A stretch of 64,000 nucleotides of DNA, taken from contig OY783199.1 of the NCBI GenBank assembly GCA_963678675.1, forward strand, positions 24,673,546 to 24,737,545, read 5' to 3'. This document shows positions 48,248 to 60,900 of the stretch, one piece after another. A program made the translations under genes and the position numbers. The notes under the pieces are model-generated. The model was not told the DNA's origin, searched no databases, and saw only the letters and a list, made by a program, of their open reading frames with translations. This DNA comes from Xiphydria camelus (Eukaryota; Arthropoda; Insecta; Hymenoptera; Xiphydriidae). Each line of letters begins with the position of its first letter. The stretch's first letter is position 1.

Positions 48248-50574
48248 GTGAGTACCTCGCATCAAAATTCGTATACGCTTTTGTTTTTTACACGCCTCGG
48301 GCATCGCTCGTTTTATCGTTGCACGATCGTTAGCCGCGTCCGATTTCCGCGTACGCCTCTCATAGTTCCCTCGATCGCGTTGCAGTTTATCGCGATTCGT
48401 AGAATTCTTCTGCGCCAATCGCCACGCAGCCGCGGAATCGCGTCCTTGTCGGGTTTCGAACGCTTTCTATTCGTCGGGCGATTCGCTGAAAATCGTCTCT
48501 ACGGTAACGCGGGCGTTGAACGTACCCCGCGAGTAGGCTCGATCGATCGTGAAAAATCCATACACACTCTCCGGTTTCTCGGGAGTCATGCAACGCGGGG
48601 AAAGGTCAGGCAGAGCCGCGGAACGAGATACACGGTGTGCCGGTCGCGAGACTCCACGAGCGCCTTCCCCTCGAGCGCGATGAGATCGCTGGATATATTC
48701 CGCACGAGAAATTTTCTCTCCGCCTCGAGCGGCAGTCGTGTCGGCTCCACTGCATCCCGCGCGCGACATCGTAATTTGCGGGCTGTCGGTTTCCCAATAC
48801 CCCCGTGGATTTACGCAACGTTACCTGTCACAACGAGGTCCCTTCTCTTCCCTCCCACCCTCCCTGCCGCCCGCCGCCCGCCCGGTCTCCCGTCCGCACC
48901 CCGTCGCACGCGCTTAATTGTCCCTCCGTGTGTATACGTAAACGCGACGTCGCTTTCCGCCAGCGTCGCCGTGAGACGAGCCCCGCGCTTCAGTTCCAAC
49001 CGACGAGGCGTCGACGAAGCTCCTGTTTCCTGCGCGTGCCCGGGTCGCTCGGGGGTTCGAAGTATCCCGTCACGAGGTCGGAAGAGACGCGCCGTCGTCG
49101 CGGTCCGCGGTGACGCGCTTTTGTACGCAGTGCGGCCGAGAGCATCGCGTTACATCCGCGCATCTGTGCGTCTTTGTACGCGTGTACCCTTATTACTTCT
49201 TTAATGATCTTGATGAGGTAATGGTCCATCACGTTTTAAAGGCATTTCCTCTCCTTGTTCTCGCGCGCTCTCACTTCTCCCCCTCCTTGCGCGCGGATCA
49301 CCTATGTATCCCGCGTGGAATTTGTTTCGCAATTGATCGTTGGGCGTACGATCCTCGCGGTATCGGTAGCGGAACCCTGTGGCAACGAGAAAATTCGTTT
49401 CCTTCAATTTTCTCCCGTGAATGTCGGTTCCGCGATTTCATGCTTGGATACGTTCACGGTACGAGCTGGTGGTGAGTTTATCGAATATACAACTCGTTCG
49501 CGCGCGCGACCTGGCCCCTCGCTACTACGATCGCCAGTGGTACCGAGGGGCCAACCCTGGTTCGCCGTATTAGGTAGACTCACCCCCCGCGTATCCAGGG
49601 ATACCGTACAGGGACGACGCAACGTCGAACGAAAGGGGCTCCCCGCGTTGAATCCTCGATTTCTCGCAGCTCTACCGCGCGCGATTGCCATAGGAAAACC
49701 GAGTGCAAGCCGAGCGTCGAACAAAAACTGGATCTCCCCTCGTCGCGACGGCTCCCCCGATTTCGCACAGTTGCACGGGCACGTCCCGCGCGATGTAATT
49801 TATTCATCGGTATCCGGCCGCGAGGTTTTGCCGCGATTCGAACTTTCCACTCGCACGATTTTTGACCGGACAACAATCAATCCCGCCGGACGACAATTGC
49901 CCAAGAGTCGCGTGTCGCAACTCTGCAGTCGTCGAACGGTCATTCGCCCGAACCGAGTGGTCCGACGTGGGATCCTGTGCAGCGGCGTACCACCCTGCGC
50001 GACTCGCGCGTGCGGTACGTTCCGTCACCGCTCGGTCTTCGCGGCGAGCCGTCGTCGAACGGCGAATTCACTTCCCCGCGTCTGTCGCCTTCGCGTCTCA
50101 TCCGCAGACGCGTGCGATGTGCACACGAGAGAGAGAGAGAGAGAGGAGCACGTACAGAGCGGGCGCGCGATGCATCCTGTCATTAGTCCTATAACGCTCG
50201 CCTTATTCAATGCATTCGGTTCAATGTCACTCGCGATCCGCACTCCCACCCTCCCGTACTATTCCATTACCGTTGCCGGCGGCTAATCGTTCCGTTCGTT
50301 CGCTCATTGATTCGGCCGCGCCATTCCTCTCCCGCGCTCGCGTCGCTCCGTCCTCTCGAGTCGAGATCGAGTGTAGCCCCTCTAAGTAGAAGATTGCGGC
50401 GTGAACGGATTCCATTGACATCAATGACCTCCGCGCGGCATCCGCGTCTCCGCGCACGCGAAGGCTGTCGTTTCGGGGAGGAATGCGCGAATATCGATGA
50501 AAGCTGTATAGGCACACAGCGAATCGAACTAATTGGAATTCTCGTTCGTTTATTCGCACAGAGAAAGCTCGAAG

Positions 50575-52225
50575 ATGAGAGTGATAGCAACGGTACTCCT
50601 GTTGGCGGTGGCATGCGCCAGGGCGATGCCAGTGGGCGAATCGGAAGCCGGTGCACCGGCAGCGGTACCACTGGCCGCGGCTTCGGAGGCGGCTGGCGAA
50701 CCCTTGAAGGAGCAGAAGAAGGTCGAGGAGATCCCGGCGGCGCCCGCGGTGGTCGCACCCGAGCCCGCACTGGCCGCCTCTCCCGCCCTTGCGGCAGCGC
50801 CGGCTGCGATCGCCGAAAGCACCCCGGTCGCTGCCGCGACCGCTCCGGTTGCAGCGATCGCTCCGGCCGCCGCGAGCGCTCCAGCAGCCGCGGCAGCTCC
50901 GGCGGCGGCAGCTCCGGCCGCGGAGCCTGCTCAACCCGCCGTAGCGGCTGAACAGCCGATCGTGGCCGAAGCTCCCCAGAAACGCGCCGAGTCCAGCGAG
51001 GAGAGTAGCGAGGAGGAGGAGAAGACCGAACCGGAAGCCAAGAAGGAGGAGGAACTGAAGGCAGCGGCGTCCGAACCTCAGGCTTCCATTCAGGAGGCTC
51101 CCAAGCCTCTGGAACCTCAGACCCCGGCCGACGCGCCGATCGAGAAGAAGGTAGGCTCGCGATAATCTTCTCGGGATTCGCAGAAGCGACGCGATAATAA
51201 TTCGTCGACTCTTACGTCGAAACGGTGTCTCGCAATGAGTGAATCTGTTCCAACAGGAGGACGCGGCTGTCCTCGCGGACCCGATCGCCGAAGAGAAGCC
51301 CGCCGAGAAGGTCGAAACCAAGGAGGAGCCCAAGGAGGAGAAGAAGGTCGAGGCTCTGGAGCCGATTAGCAGCGCACCGACCGTGGCCGCTGCCGTCGCC
51401 GAAGAAGCTGCTCCAGCGGCCGTGAACGAGGAGAAGAAGGCCGAGCAACCGGCAGTGGCCGATAAGATCGACGAGAAGACCGATCGCGTGACCCGCGAGG
51501 CGGAGGAAGCCGCCGCTGTCGCCGCCGCGGTCGCGGCCTCCAGCAAGCACGAGGCCGAGCTCGAGAATAAGGAGAAGGCGCCCGCGGAGAAGAAGCTGGA
51601 GGAAGTTGCGCCTGTGGAAAAAGTCGAGCCTGCCCTGCCCGCCGAAGCCGCGACCGCGGTCGAGCCCGCCAAGGCCGAGGAGCCCGTCAAGCCAGAGCCC
51701 GCTCAATTGCCCCTGGCTCATGTCCAGGAGGAGCTGAAGAAGGAGGCCTCGTCGGTCGAGGCCACCGCCCAGCCGGCCGCGTCCAGCGAAACCGTCAAGC
51801 CCGCCGAGTCCAGCCCGATCAAGAGGGAGACCGCCGAAACTGCTACCACTGTAGTCGCGTCTCTGCCGGAAGCTCAGCCGGCTCAACCTCTGGCCTTGCC
51901 CCAGGAAGAGCTCCCTCTCAAGGTGGAAAGCCCGAAGGCCGAGCAGCCCAAGGAATCGGTCACCGAGGAGAAGAAGCCCGAGGAGCCAAAGCCTACCGAG
52001 GACAAGAAAGTGGAGGAGAAGAAAATCGAGGAGGTGAAGCCCATCCTCAAGGAGGAGAAGGAGATCAAGGCCACCGAGGAGCCCAAAGCCGAGGAGCTCC
52101 CCAAGCCTCAGGAGGTGAAGGAAGAGAAGATCGCGAAGGAGGACAGTTCCTCCTCCTCCGAGGAGACGAGCAAGGAATCCAGCAACGAGGCGAAGAGTCA
52201 GGAGTCCGCGGAGAAGATCTCCTAA
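50575..52225 (+). CDS. Secreted Ala/Glu/Lys/Pro-rich acidic protein, 514 aa
   Basis: Exons 50575-51150 (donor AAGAAG|GTAGGC) and 51257-52225 (acceptor TCCAACAG) join in phase 0. Residues 1-17 (MRVIATVLLLAVACARA) form a clear signal peptide. An Ala/Pro-rich region follows to about residue 133, then an S-x-E rich acidic cluster (AESSEESSEEEEK, about 138-150). The second exon consists of irregular EEKK/KPAE/VEPA repeats and ends in a serine/glutamate cluster (DSSSSSEETSKESS). No folded domain, cysteine framework or transmembrane segment is seen after the signal. S-x-E sites suit secretory-pathway (Fam20-type) kinases, so an extracellular phosphoprotein of matrix, cuticle or haemolymph is plausible. 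Automated pipelines often name such proteins calphotin-like or neurofilament-like from composition alone; I do not adopt either name. Codon use is GC-rich and clearly coding, with long consistent third-position bias. The longer antisense frames are shadows of its codon bias. Confidence 0.85.
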
Positions 52226-52337
52226 GCAGTGCAGTCGTCCGTCAACGAAGCGTATATTTTTTCAGGAGAGCAATGAGAGAAAGAGAGCGAGAGAAAGGAA
52301 GAGCGATCGAGAAAACGTGAGAAAGAGAAAGAGCGAG

Positions 52338-52382
<45 letters not shown>

Positions 52383-54022
52383 AAGAGTGAAAGGCAGACA
52401 GGGAGAGCGAGAATAAGGAGAGAGCGCGAGCGAGACAGACAGAGGGAGAGCGAGAGGATGGTGCAACGAGGAGGCAGGGTTCGTGTTCCCCGACGCGCTA
52501 CGATTCCGAAGACCAACGGGTCGAGTTCGGGGCGGCCACGCGCGGATTATCAACCCCACCACACATGCACAGGCCCACGCGCGCGCGCTCGCATTCCGGT
52601 GACACGCGACAGGCGCGGCGAACACCGGAACGTCCGTCCTTCCCGAATCGAAAACGACAACAAACCTACGTACTCGAGCGTATACGCGCACAATCCCCCC
52701 GAAGGCTCGTCCCGAGGTAGCTATAGTAGTTCTACTCTACTCCTTACACGTTTCTTTTAGCGTATATGTGTCATTATTATTACGGTTAGTACCGCTACCA
52801 CTATTATTATTAATATTATTATTTTATCGTTATCATTATTACTGCTATCGTTATTATTATACGGTTATTATTATTGTCATCATCATCTCACCACTACCAT
52901 CATCGTTACGATCAACGCCGGCCGCCACGCGGAAGCGCGTGCAGTCGCCGATGATCGTAACTCGCCTTACGTACGTAGCCTAGCGCGCGAGGAATCGTAT
53001 ACACGTATATCATATTATACCCTGCAGAATGAAAGAGGCAGCGGGCCCGGACCGACTCTCCACTTCTCAACGTTAGACTCGTTCGATATTGAAAAATTGG
53101 ACCCAGCCCGCCCTCTGCCCCTTCCGGGAGAACCGACGAGCGTATAACTTATTTGAACGAATAGATAGACGAACCATCCTCGTCCTCGGCCCTGTCCGCG
53201 ACCTCGATCCCCCGCCATCCAACGCCGCTTCAGGGCGGGCTCGGTCGCGACCCTGTCGCGCTCCGATCGATCCGTCGCGATGGTCTTGCGGCGAGGAGAG
53301 GGACGAGACCGGAACCCACCCCGATCGTGGCCCCGCACCCCGATTAATCCCGACTCATAGATTTCGACCCTGACATCGACACTCTCTACTGTAATAATTC
53401 TATTTTAATATTAAATATTAATATCATATTATTATTACTGCATTACTCTCAAGTCACGAGATGACGATGTTTGTTGAACGATGATTGTATTTAATTGATT
53501 GATCGATGTAACAATAATTACGAGAGCAAAGAGACGTGCAATGCGAGCTGTGTATTCGTCGAACCTTCGCCGTATTCCCACCCCACTTGCTGATCGGAAA
53601 AGGTGTCGCGAGGAAGAGGCGTCGCGTCGTCTTTTGTCACCTCAAAGGGGCGACCGATGTACGAATAGTGTGGGGAGGGCGAGAAAAAAGATAAACGGGA
53701 AAAGATATACAGACGGAGCTAACTCCGGTGATAGCGAAGTGGTTGTGATAAGCCAACTGAGTCACAGGCGCGTTATAGCATTCCTGCACTGTAGACAGTC
53801 GTATCTGATACGAGATACGATAATCGAGGGCTTCCGCCGTATAATAAATAGCACACGCCTTGCGTATAAAAGTACCGGGCGCAGCGCGATTTCCTCCTTC
53901 CTCTCGGCGATTGACTATCTTTGACATTCACAAACGCGCTCTAATAGAAGGGAACGAACCGGCTACGGAGAATAGAAAGGATCATCATCGTGAGTGCGAC
54001 GAACGGTTTTGTCTGTCGTGTA
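52226..54022. other. 3' flank of the secreted-protein gene; simple repeats
   Basis: It contains a (GA)n microsatellite at about 52339-52380, a scattered TTA/ATT repeat zone at about 52785-52890, an AT-rich patch at 53390-53445 and AATAAA at 53843-53848. The 3' UTR probably covers part of this. No further coding exon is supported. Confidence 0.5.
52339..52380. repeat. (GA)n microsatellite
   Basis: A run of about 20 GA dinucleotides in the probable 3' UTR of the secreted-protein gene. Confidence 0.9.
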
Positions 54023-54275
54023 CACTGCAAATGGAAGTGTGTTATGAAGTGTGTTAATTTACACACAACACACGTTTTTCGTGTGTTATTGAAATCCTAT
54101 GTGTAAAATAACACGTCTAAAGTGTGTTTTCAGATGAATTAACACATTTTGTCTGTGTTATTTGCAGAACACACGGTTTTTAGTGCGTTAAAGCTTAAAA
54201 CGTTTAACTTAACACACATGAAACGTGTTAAAATAAAGCACGTAAGCATGATTTACACACTTCAACCGATTAACG
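54023..54275. repeat. Left terminal inverted repeat and subterminal repeat array
   Basis: The 23-bp terminal repeat (54023-54045) is followed by repeated GTGTTA / TAACAC and AAAACGTTTAA-type motifs in both orientations to about 54275. These are probably binding sites for the transposase zinc fingers, by analogy with plant TNPA sites. Confidence 0.75.
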
Positions 54276-54403
54276 CACTTGTAACTTAAAACATGAGCCA
54301 AGAATAACATCCCCGTCTTGAAATCATTATTTTGTTTGGGCTATAGTTTCAGGAATTAAGTCGTACGTATGGAATATTTACAAACTTTTTTGACAAGTGT
54401 TGT

Positions 54404-54409
54404 TTTATT
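54404..54409 (-). promoter_or_regulatory. Polyadenylation signal for the transposase gene
   Basis: AATAAA on the minus strand lies about 97 bp after the TAG stop and inside the transposon, so transcripts would end before the left subterminal array. Confidence 0.5.
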
Positions 54410-54505
54410 TTTTTGCATGTACACATTATGTATTACAGGGTTAAATGGTAATGAGAAATGCGTATATAACTGAAATTTTTTTAAATGCGAAAATTATAAT
54501 GTTAG

Positions 54506-57436
54506 CTATCCAATAAATTCGACGTGGTCACAGTTGATTAAGGGAACATATTTCCCACGCATGACTGTAAAGGAAGACAATGGATGTGGAAATACTAAAT
54601 TCTCGGTAGCAATTACGTTTTGCTGGGTATCTACAGGTCGTTCAATCAAATATGCATTCAATTCTTCACAATAATTTACAGTTTCAAGATGTGAAATTAT
54701 AAACAATTTCCAATTTTGATAAACAAATAAGTCGTTTATTTCTGCAAATAAAGGAAGCGAATTATCGTTACTGAATTGATATAAAATGATACTGTTTTTC
54801 TCGTACATTGTTCCATATATAACTATTTTGCTGGTTCGCATAATTTGGCATGTATCTCGTTCAGCCTCATCAACAAATCGATTAAACAATCTTGCGTAAG
54901 GAAGATTTTTCAGCAGTAGTATAGGACCTGTTTTTACCTGATCACCTTTGTATAGAAATTTTTTTGATGGCATTCCTGGATATGAAGCAAGTCTAGAAGA
55001 TAGTCGTGCTTGATGTCGGTAGCTCAACGTGAAAGGAATGTTTTTGAAATTTCGAACGATCGGCACTAATGATTTGAAGTATGCATGAGCAGCTTCAAAT
55101 CTAAAGCACCACTGTTGTCTTGCAGGTCCAAACAATTTGATGTATCGTGGAATATGAATCATAAAATGAAATTTTGGTGTAATCCAGTCAGAATGCAATC
55201 TACTAAATCGCAATAGAAACACTTGGATCATTCGACTTAATAAATCTATCGACTCTGTTCGGACTTCATATGCAAGACAAACGTTCATAATTTGCAGAAG
55301 CAGAATGTGACAATTAATTACATCCTTGATATCTTCCTTTTCACACTCTAATATCCATTCGCAAATTAAAAATGGCAATATATGTGCAAGCACGAATATT
55401 TGCGATGCTTTTTGGCGTAAGGTATTGTTCTCCGTAAGTTGATCACGTTCGATGAAAGCAGGTTTATCTCTTTTAAAGTGACCATAATGGAAGCAAGTTA
55501 ATTTTTCATTGAATTCATCAACTGTGAAAAGGTTATTCTGAATAATGCAGTCTCGCAATGTTACTCGGCATATAATTTCCGCTACACCTTCAATTAAAAT
55601 GTGCATACAATCCTGTGGAAGGCACATTGTAATATCAAAATTAGGTATACCCATCAACGGACTTTTTCTGTTGATTCCATACTGCTTTTGCCAGAAGTTT
55701 TTAGCCGCTTTTGTAATATTCGGTTCACAAATTGCATCAATATGTTCCTGGTGGTCGTTAGTATTACGTAAAATAAAATTATTTTCATGAAAATTATTTT
55801 TCCACTCTTCTCTGGTCGTCATGCATGAACGACAGAGTCGATAGGCAGAAACAGACTCTTTATATCCTCCAATCATCGCTGAAGCAGGGGTATCTCCAGC
55901 GCAAAACAAAACTGATCCTTTGAAATTTTTTATCTGACCATTGACAGTTATATTGACTCCCTCAATTTGTAATTTGATGATATCGGAAATAAACGGTTCC
56001 AAAATTCTTTCTAGAGCGTTGAATTCTTTTAAAAATGAGGTCTTGACGACAGCCAATAGCTGAATACTATCCTTTGACGATCGTACTTCAGGATTGATAT
56101 TTGCAAGGGACCAATAAAACATCGATAGTTTGTGAGTTTTTGAAGCGGCTCCTAAGGGATTCGTGACTCCAAGGTCATCATAATATAGTATAATAGCTAA
56201 GGCGTTCTCGTTATTTCGGAAAAAGTCATTTTCTCGATAATAACAGCCGTCCAGAACTGTTCGAAGAATACATTTGTCATTGTTTGACGGGTTTTCAATG
56301 TGAAATCGGACTTCGTCGTTATTTAGAAGATTTTTTAAATTGTCAAGGAAAGGTATAATATACGCATGACGATTGACTTCTACAAGATCTGGTATTGTGC
56401 CAAATTGCCTCTTCTTCTGTTTCCATTGAAAAGTAGCACCAATAACATGTGCTTGTGGCATTACCATGCCAAACTTCTCAATAAGTACCTTATCGAGAGC
56501 ATCTTTTGAGCATACCGAAGAATATATCGACGATGGTGGATATTCATTTCCTAAGATATTTTGATAATCTTCTAAACGAAGTAACTTTGTTTCGGGGTCA
56601 CATCTCCTCTTTAATTCATCCTTTAAAGAGAAAATCATTTGTTTTCATATTTAATCTATTATTATGAGCATAATCAAACAAATGTTTTACAAAAGTCTTA
56701 CCAACAAAACTGACAAATAAGCATCTAATAAATTCGTGACGCCATCGATAAGATGATCGACAGCAGTTTGTGAAACTTTACAATTTTCGCGAATATTGAC
56801 GAGGAATTTGGCCGCATGCCATTCGAGAAATTCAGATGGTAACACGACAGGCTGTGCTCTGTTTTCTGAAATTTAAATGCACTCACATAGTATAATCTGC
56901 ACACACTATTGTAGGACACAGAAAAAAAATATTTATATCGAAGAAATGTTAATTTTAAATTATAGCAAAGAAATATTTCTTCGATTTAAAGAACATTTCT
57001 TTAATGAAAATAATATATTCCTTAAATTAAAGGATTATTCTGTAAATGAAAGATATATCTTTAAATCAAAGAAATATTCATTTGCAACTATCCAAATTTT
57101 AAACAGTGTACATCGCATACCATCGTCTTCACGTCCCACATTTTGATTATTTTCTACCTCACAGGGTATATCGGGTAAATTAACTTCTACTTCCACTAAT
57201 TCTGCTTCCTGATTTATTTCGTCTCGAAATTCCGGAATATCTGGATGATTTCTACATAAATGCTGACAGAAAGATTTCCATTTTCCAAACGTGGCAGCAC
57301 ATCCGTTATGTACACATTTCACTCTGAACTGTGGATCGTATCGATGATGTCGAATGACATGTTGCATCAAGAGATCACTCGTTGCACAAGAAAAGAAGCA
57401 CATTGTGCACGGAAAATTTTGTTTCACTCCGATCAT
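54506..57436 (-). CDS. Zinc-finger CACTA/EnSpm-like DDE transposase, 864 aa
   Basis: Exons (minus strand) 57436-57121, 56865-56702 and 56620-54506 join in phases 1 and 0 with GT-AG borders; 2595 nt, ending TAG. Residues C10-C13-H26-H30 and C41-C46-H59-H64 form two C2H2 zinc fingers, probably for end recognition. Exon 2 carries a helical EFLEWHAAKFLVNIRENCKV block. The catalytic region shows YYDDLGVTNPLG (Asp about 308/309), AGDTPASAMIGG (Asp about 403) with a CRSC pair at 423/426, PQDCMHILIEGV (Asp about 497) and FRFEAAHAYFK (Glu about 669). The order resembles tnp2 motifs (DGF, NDFPAYGxLSGW...CPxC, DxMH) of plant CACTA transposases. Which acidic residues form the triad is inferred. No stop or frameshift is seen, so the protein could be functional. 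The start is the first ATG before the first finger; an upstream non-coding exon is possible. Confidence 0.85.
56917..57108. mobile_element. Possible degenerate MITE within transposase intron 1
   Basis: The right end, reverse-complemented, begins CACTG with TA outside; the left begins CACAGAAAAAAAATATTT. The interior consists of repeated AAAGAAATATT(T/C)-type motifs in both orientations. The ends match the CACTG-A(n) family only loosely and TA is missing on the left. Confidence 0.4.
57121..57436 (-). CDS. First exon of the transposase: two C2H2 zinc fingers
   Basis: The fingers are C-x2-C-x12-H-x3-H (FPCTMCFFSC...HVIRHH) and C-x4-C-x12-H-x4-H (KCVHNGC...HLCRNH), followed by an acidic tail (EAELVEVEVNLPDIP). 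The donor is GATG|GTATGC. The intron that follows (56866-57120) is largely occupied by an AT-rich MITE-like sequence. Confidence 0.85.
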
Positions 57437-57967
57437 ATTAATATTGTGCCATTAAAATCCAAATTTTCAATATTATTTCCGAGCTGGCTGTACGTGTTTA
57501 GCATAAAACTGTTTAACATCGGCTGCGTTCCTATCGCCACCGGCCAAGTTCATTGGGCCGTCATATTCAACTGTAAGATAGAGCAGTGACTCCAGTAGGA
57601 GAAAGTTTCTCTACCGATAGCGTCAGGCAAGGACTTTTTTTATCCATTGTTTCCAGCCGTACTCTGGACAGTTGGTTGCCAGATGCCTTGCCTGCACAGC
57701 TTCGTTCGTAGCACGGGTCATCGCAGCCCCTTACGCGGCTTTCCGACGCCTCGGAAGATGCGCAACCCTACCAGCCTTTGTCTCCTTCGGTTTTTTTCCT
57801 CAGCAATAGCCAGTAGAAAAATGCACATTCCCACTCCTCTCTCGACTTCACCCCCAACACAATTTTGTACATAACAGTCAGTCACCATCGACACTGCAAT
57901 AAGGCAAGTCGCGCCGTCGCTGTCGCGCAAAACGCTCGTGACGCCGAGACAATCCACGTGTAAGAAA
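57437..57967. promoter_or_regulatory. Divergent intergenic region of the transposon
   Basis: A 531-bp stretch between the divergent start codons. It is more GC- and CpG-rich (notably 57660-57760 and 57900-57950) than the AT-rich genes on either side, which is consistent with a bidirectional promoter. There is no clear TATA box on either strand. Confidence 0.5.
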
Positions 57968-60900
57968 ATGGAAAAAAAGGCGTATTGTATAATCGGAGAA
58001 CGTTGCAAATGTATTAGATACGTGTCGGAAAAAAATAAATGTGACGCTGAAGTTGTACGTGGCAAGTTATTCGAAGTGTGCAAGACGGACGCTATATTGA
58101 AAGCGATGGTGCATCACAAATCAATCGTTTTGCAAACAAAGGATCCTGACAGAGGGGATAAATTTTGCGATATTGAAGAAGACTACGAGATTCCTGACAA
58201 AAGTGATGTTAATGTGGTTCTCATTCAAACCGTCGAAGAAATTGTGCCCGGCTCGAAGAATCGTAACGAAGATTTCGATCAAGATGATTTGCAAAACAAT
58301 TGGAACTCAATGGAAGTAAATGTTCTGTACACTGAACCTCTGCAAAGTACTTCAAATGCGACAAGTGAATTGGAAGCCTCACATTCAGTTGCGAACGTAT
58401 CGGAAAAGAAGTCTGAAGATCATGCGTTGAAAAATATTTTCAAAAAAGAGGTATGTTTAATCATTTGTCATCGATGTTATGTATTCTTGTTCTTTATTAT
58501 TTAATTAATCCTTAGTTGCCTTCAGTATCTTACCTTTTATTTTGTTTCATAAAGCCAACCCCCCTCCCCCCAAGATAAGGTTAGAGACTATCAAAGATGT
58601 TGGGGTGTTCTTTATTAATTGATGAGCCAGATGATTTCCGCATTTTAAAAAATTCAAATTATCAAATTTTTCTTCTGTTTATAAGAAAATTATATTCTTA
58701 TAATCCCAAAAAATTAATTAGGATATAAAATATTGCCATAGTTTTGAAAATTGCTAAAATCATGAAGATTATATTAATTTCTACTATTTTATCGTCTCAA
58801 AGATTTTTAAAATAATTTTTCGGAACGATATCGTTGCATATTGCAGATATCAATTGAAAGCGAAGAATGTAAGGCAGGTCCAAGTGAGATAACAACTATC
58901 TCGCCAACTATTCCGTATGAAGGAGAAAAATCGCAGTCAGTGATTGCCGGGCCCGGCTCCATATTATTTCCAGCACCATTGCCACCGTTAACTTTTGATT
59001 TGGAGAAAAAATTGCAAGAAGTTGGTGTTCTGGAAGCTCAAAAGTCTTTCATGTATTTTTGGGGATCTTATTTGTGGCAAGCGACTAAAGGGGTGCCTAC
59101 TAAACAAGATTACCACAATTTTGCAATGAGCATTGTTGCAGCTTATCCTTTGCTTCGCGGAGGTCACATGGAATGTGTTAGTAAAATGCATATTATTTTT
59201 GCCTTTTATTTATTGCTCATTTTAGGATCCTTTGGACACTTATAATGTTGGCCAATAATTTTTCAAATTTATATATTTCTTACACTGCAGTAAACCAAAC
59301 TTAATAGTTTTTGGTGATAATTTTGTACAGTATAATTGGAGAAATGTGTATATTAAATTTAATTCCCCATTTGTTTCATTCGTCCTGACGGTATAAAACT
59401 CATTTTAAACGAATATTGTAGTCACTATAATTAGTATATCTTAAGGCGAGAAATCCCTTTAAAAGCGTGAAAAATAGGTATTTTTCGGGAATTTTCCAAA
59501 AGCCACGCTTTATATAGAATATCTATTTCATTATTAATAAACCACGTATTCAACATTCCGTGCATCAACATACCCCTCTGAAACATGGAGATGCGACGCA
59601 CCGAGGCTTCGCAGTATTGTAATAACATATAGGTACTTGTATTTCTGTTTCTTCAATCCTTAAGGGAATTGTGAAAACACAACTAAGTACTTGGGTAAGA
59701 AATCATCGATCCAACATGAAGAAAAAGACTTTAAAAAGAGACTACCATGGAAAACTCAAAACGCCAGCTGAGCAAGCCATGTTAATTGACTTAAAAACGT
59801 AATCCTTACTTTTTTTAATATGGTCAATCATTAGTTATTATTTTAATTGTATTATTAGTTATTATATTATTTAAACTTATTTCGTTTTTTCTGGTAGTGG
59901 TCAACCGACAGAAACAGATATAAAAAACGCTCTCAAAGAATTAGAGAAAAAACATAAAGATAATAATACACCGCATGTAAAACGATTGTTAAAGATTACA
60001 CTTTCACACCGAAGAACCTGGATTGAAAAGGAAGCCACTGGAATAGTGGATATAATTCAAAAGTATCCGCAATTGAAGGAATATGAAACAGTATATTACT
60101 TATGAACTATAATATCTAACATACATTGAGAAAAAAAGTTTTTCAGTCAACTCAATTTTAAGGTTACGGGCGTTCAACCTTATTTATGGTCATTTGAACA
60201 AATATTCAGTTTAGGTAGCTGAATATTTAGTTAGTTCAAATAAATTTTAGTTACTTTAACAAAATATTTTTTCAGATAATTATACATTAAGTTGAGCGCC
60301 CATACCCTAAAAATTGAGTTGAATCAACTCATTTTTTCTTAGTGTATTATGCGATTTTTAGGTCGGCTTAAATTACAAGAAATAATAGTTTTAAATTATT
60401 CGCAGATTTTTTTCGACTTCCTAAATTTGAGAAAAGTAGACGAAGGTGTGATTTTCCAAAACATCGGTCTGATGATGCAAAATTTAAAGAAATACTTTTC
60501 CTCCGAAGCTAATTCAGAGAGGGCTGAAATTTTGTTAATGACAAAACTCGAAAATGAATTAGCAAACAAGAAGCTGAAGAAAAAATTTTCGCCTCTAATC
60601 ACCGTGAGCGAGGTATGACAATAATCAAGCAATTTTTATTTTATTCAAATTTTATATAAAGGCATATTTCTGCACACAGGCGATGACATCCTCGGAGAAT
60701 CATCTCGTTGGATGTAAGGACAACTCGCCACGCGCTATTATTTTTACAGCAGAGGAAAGGATAGCAACAGTGTACATCGTAGCGGATGAACACGTAAAAA
60801 TCAAAATAGATAATCCTACGGCTACGAAAACTATCACTTGTCTTCTTGCTGCATATTACGTCTGGGATATAAGGTACCCGACCGCCTACTGTAATGTCCT

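Noticed and set aside
48248..50286. Two long arginine/serine-rich plus-strand frames between the TATA box and the ATG
   Set aside because: They have no recognisable domain, overlap similar antisense frames and fall inside the inferred 5' UTR intron.
50227..51690. Long antisense open frame over the secreted-protein gene
   Set aside because: It is the shadow of strong codon bias in the plus-strand gene: low-complexity Gly/Ser/Leu/Arg text, no signal or domain, and it crosses the real intron.
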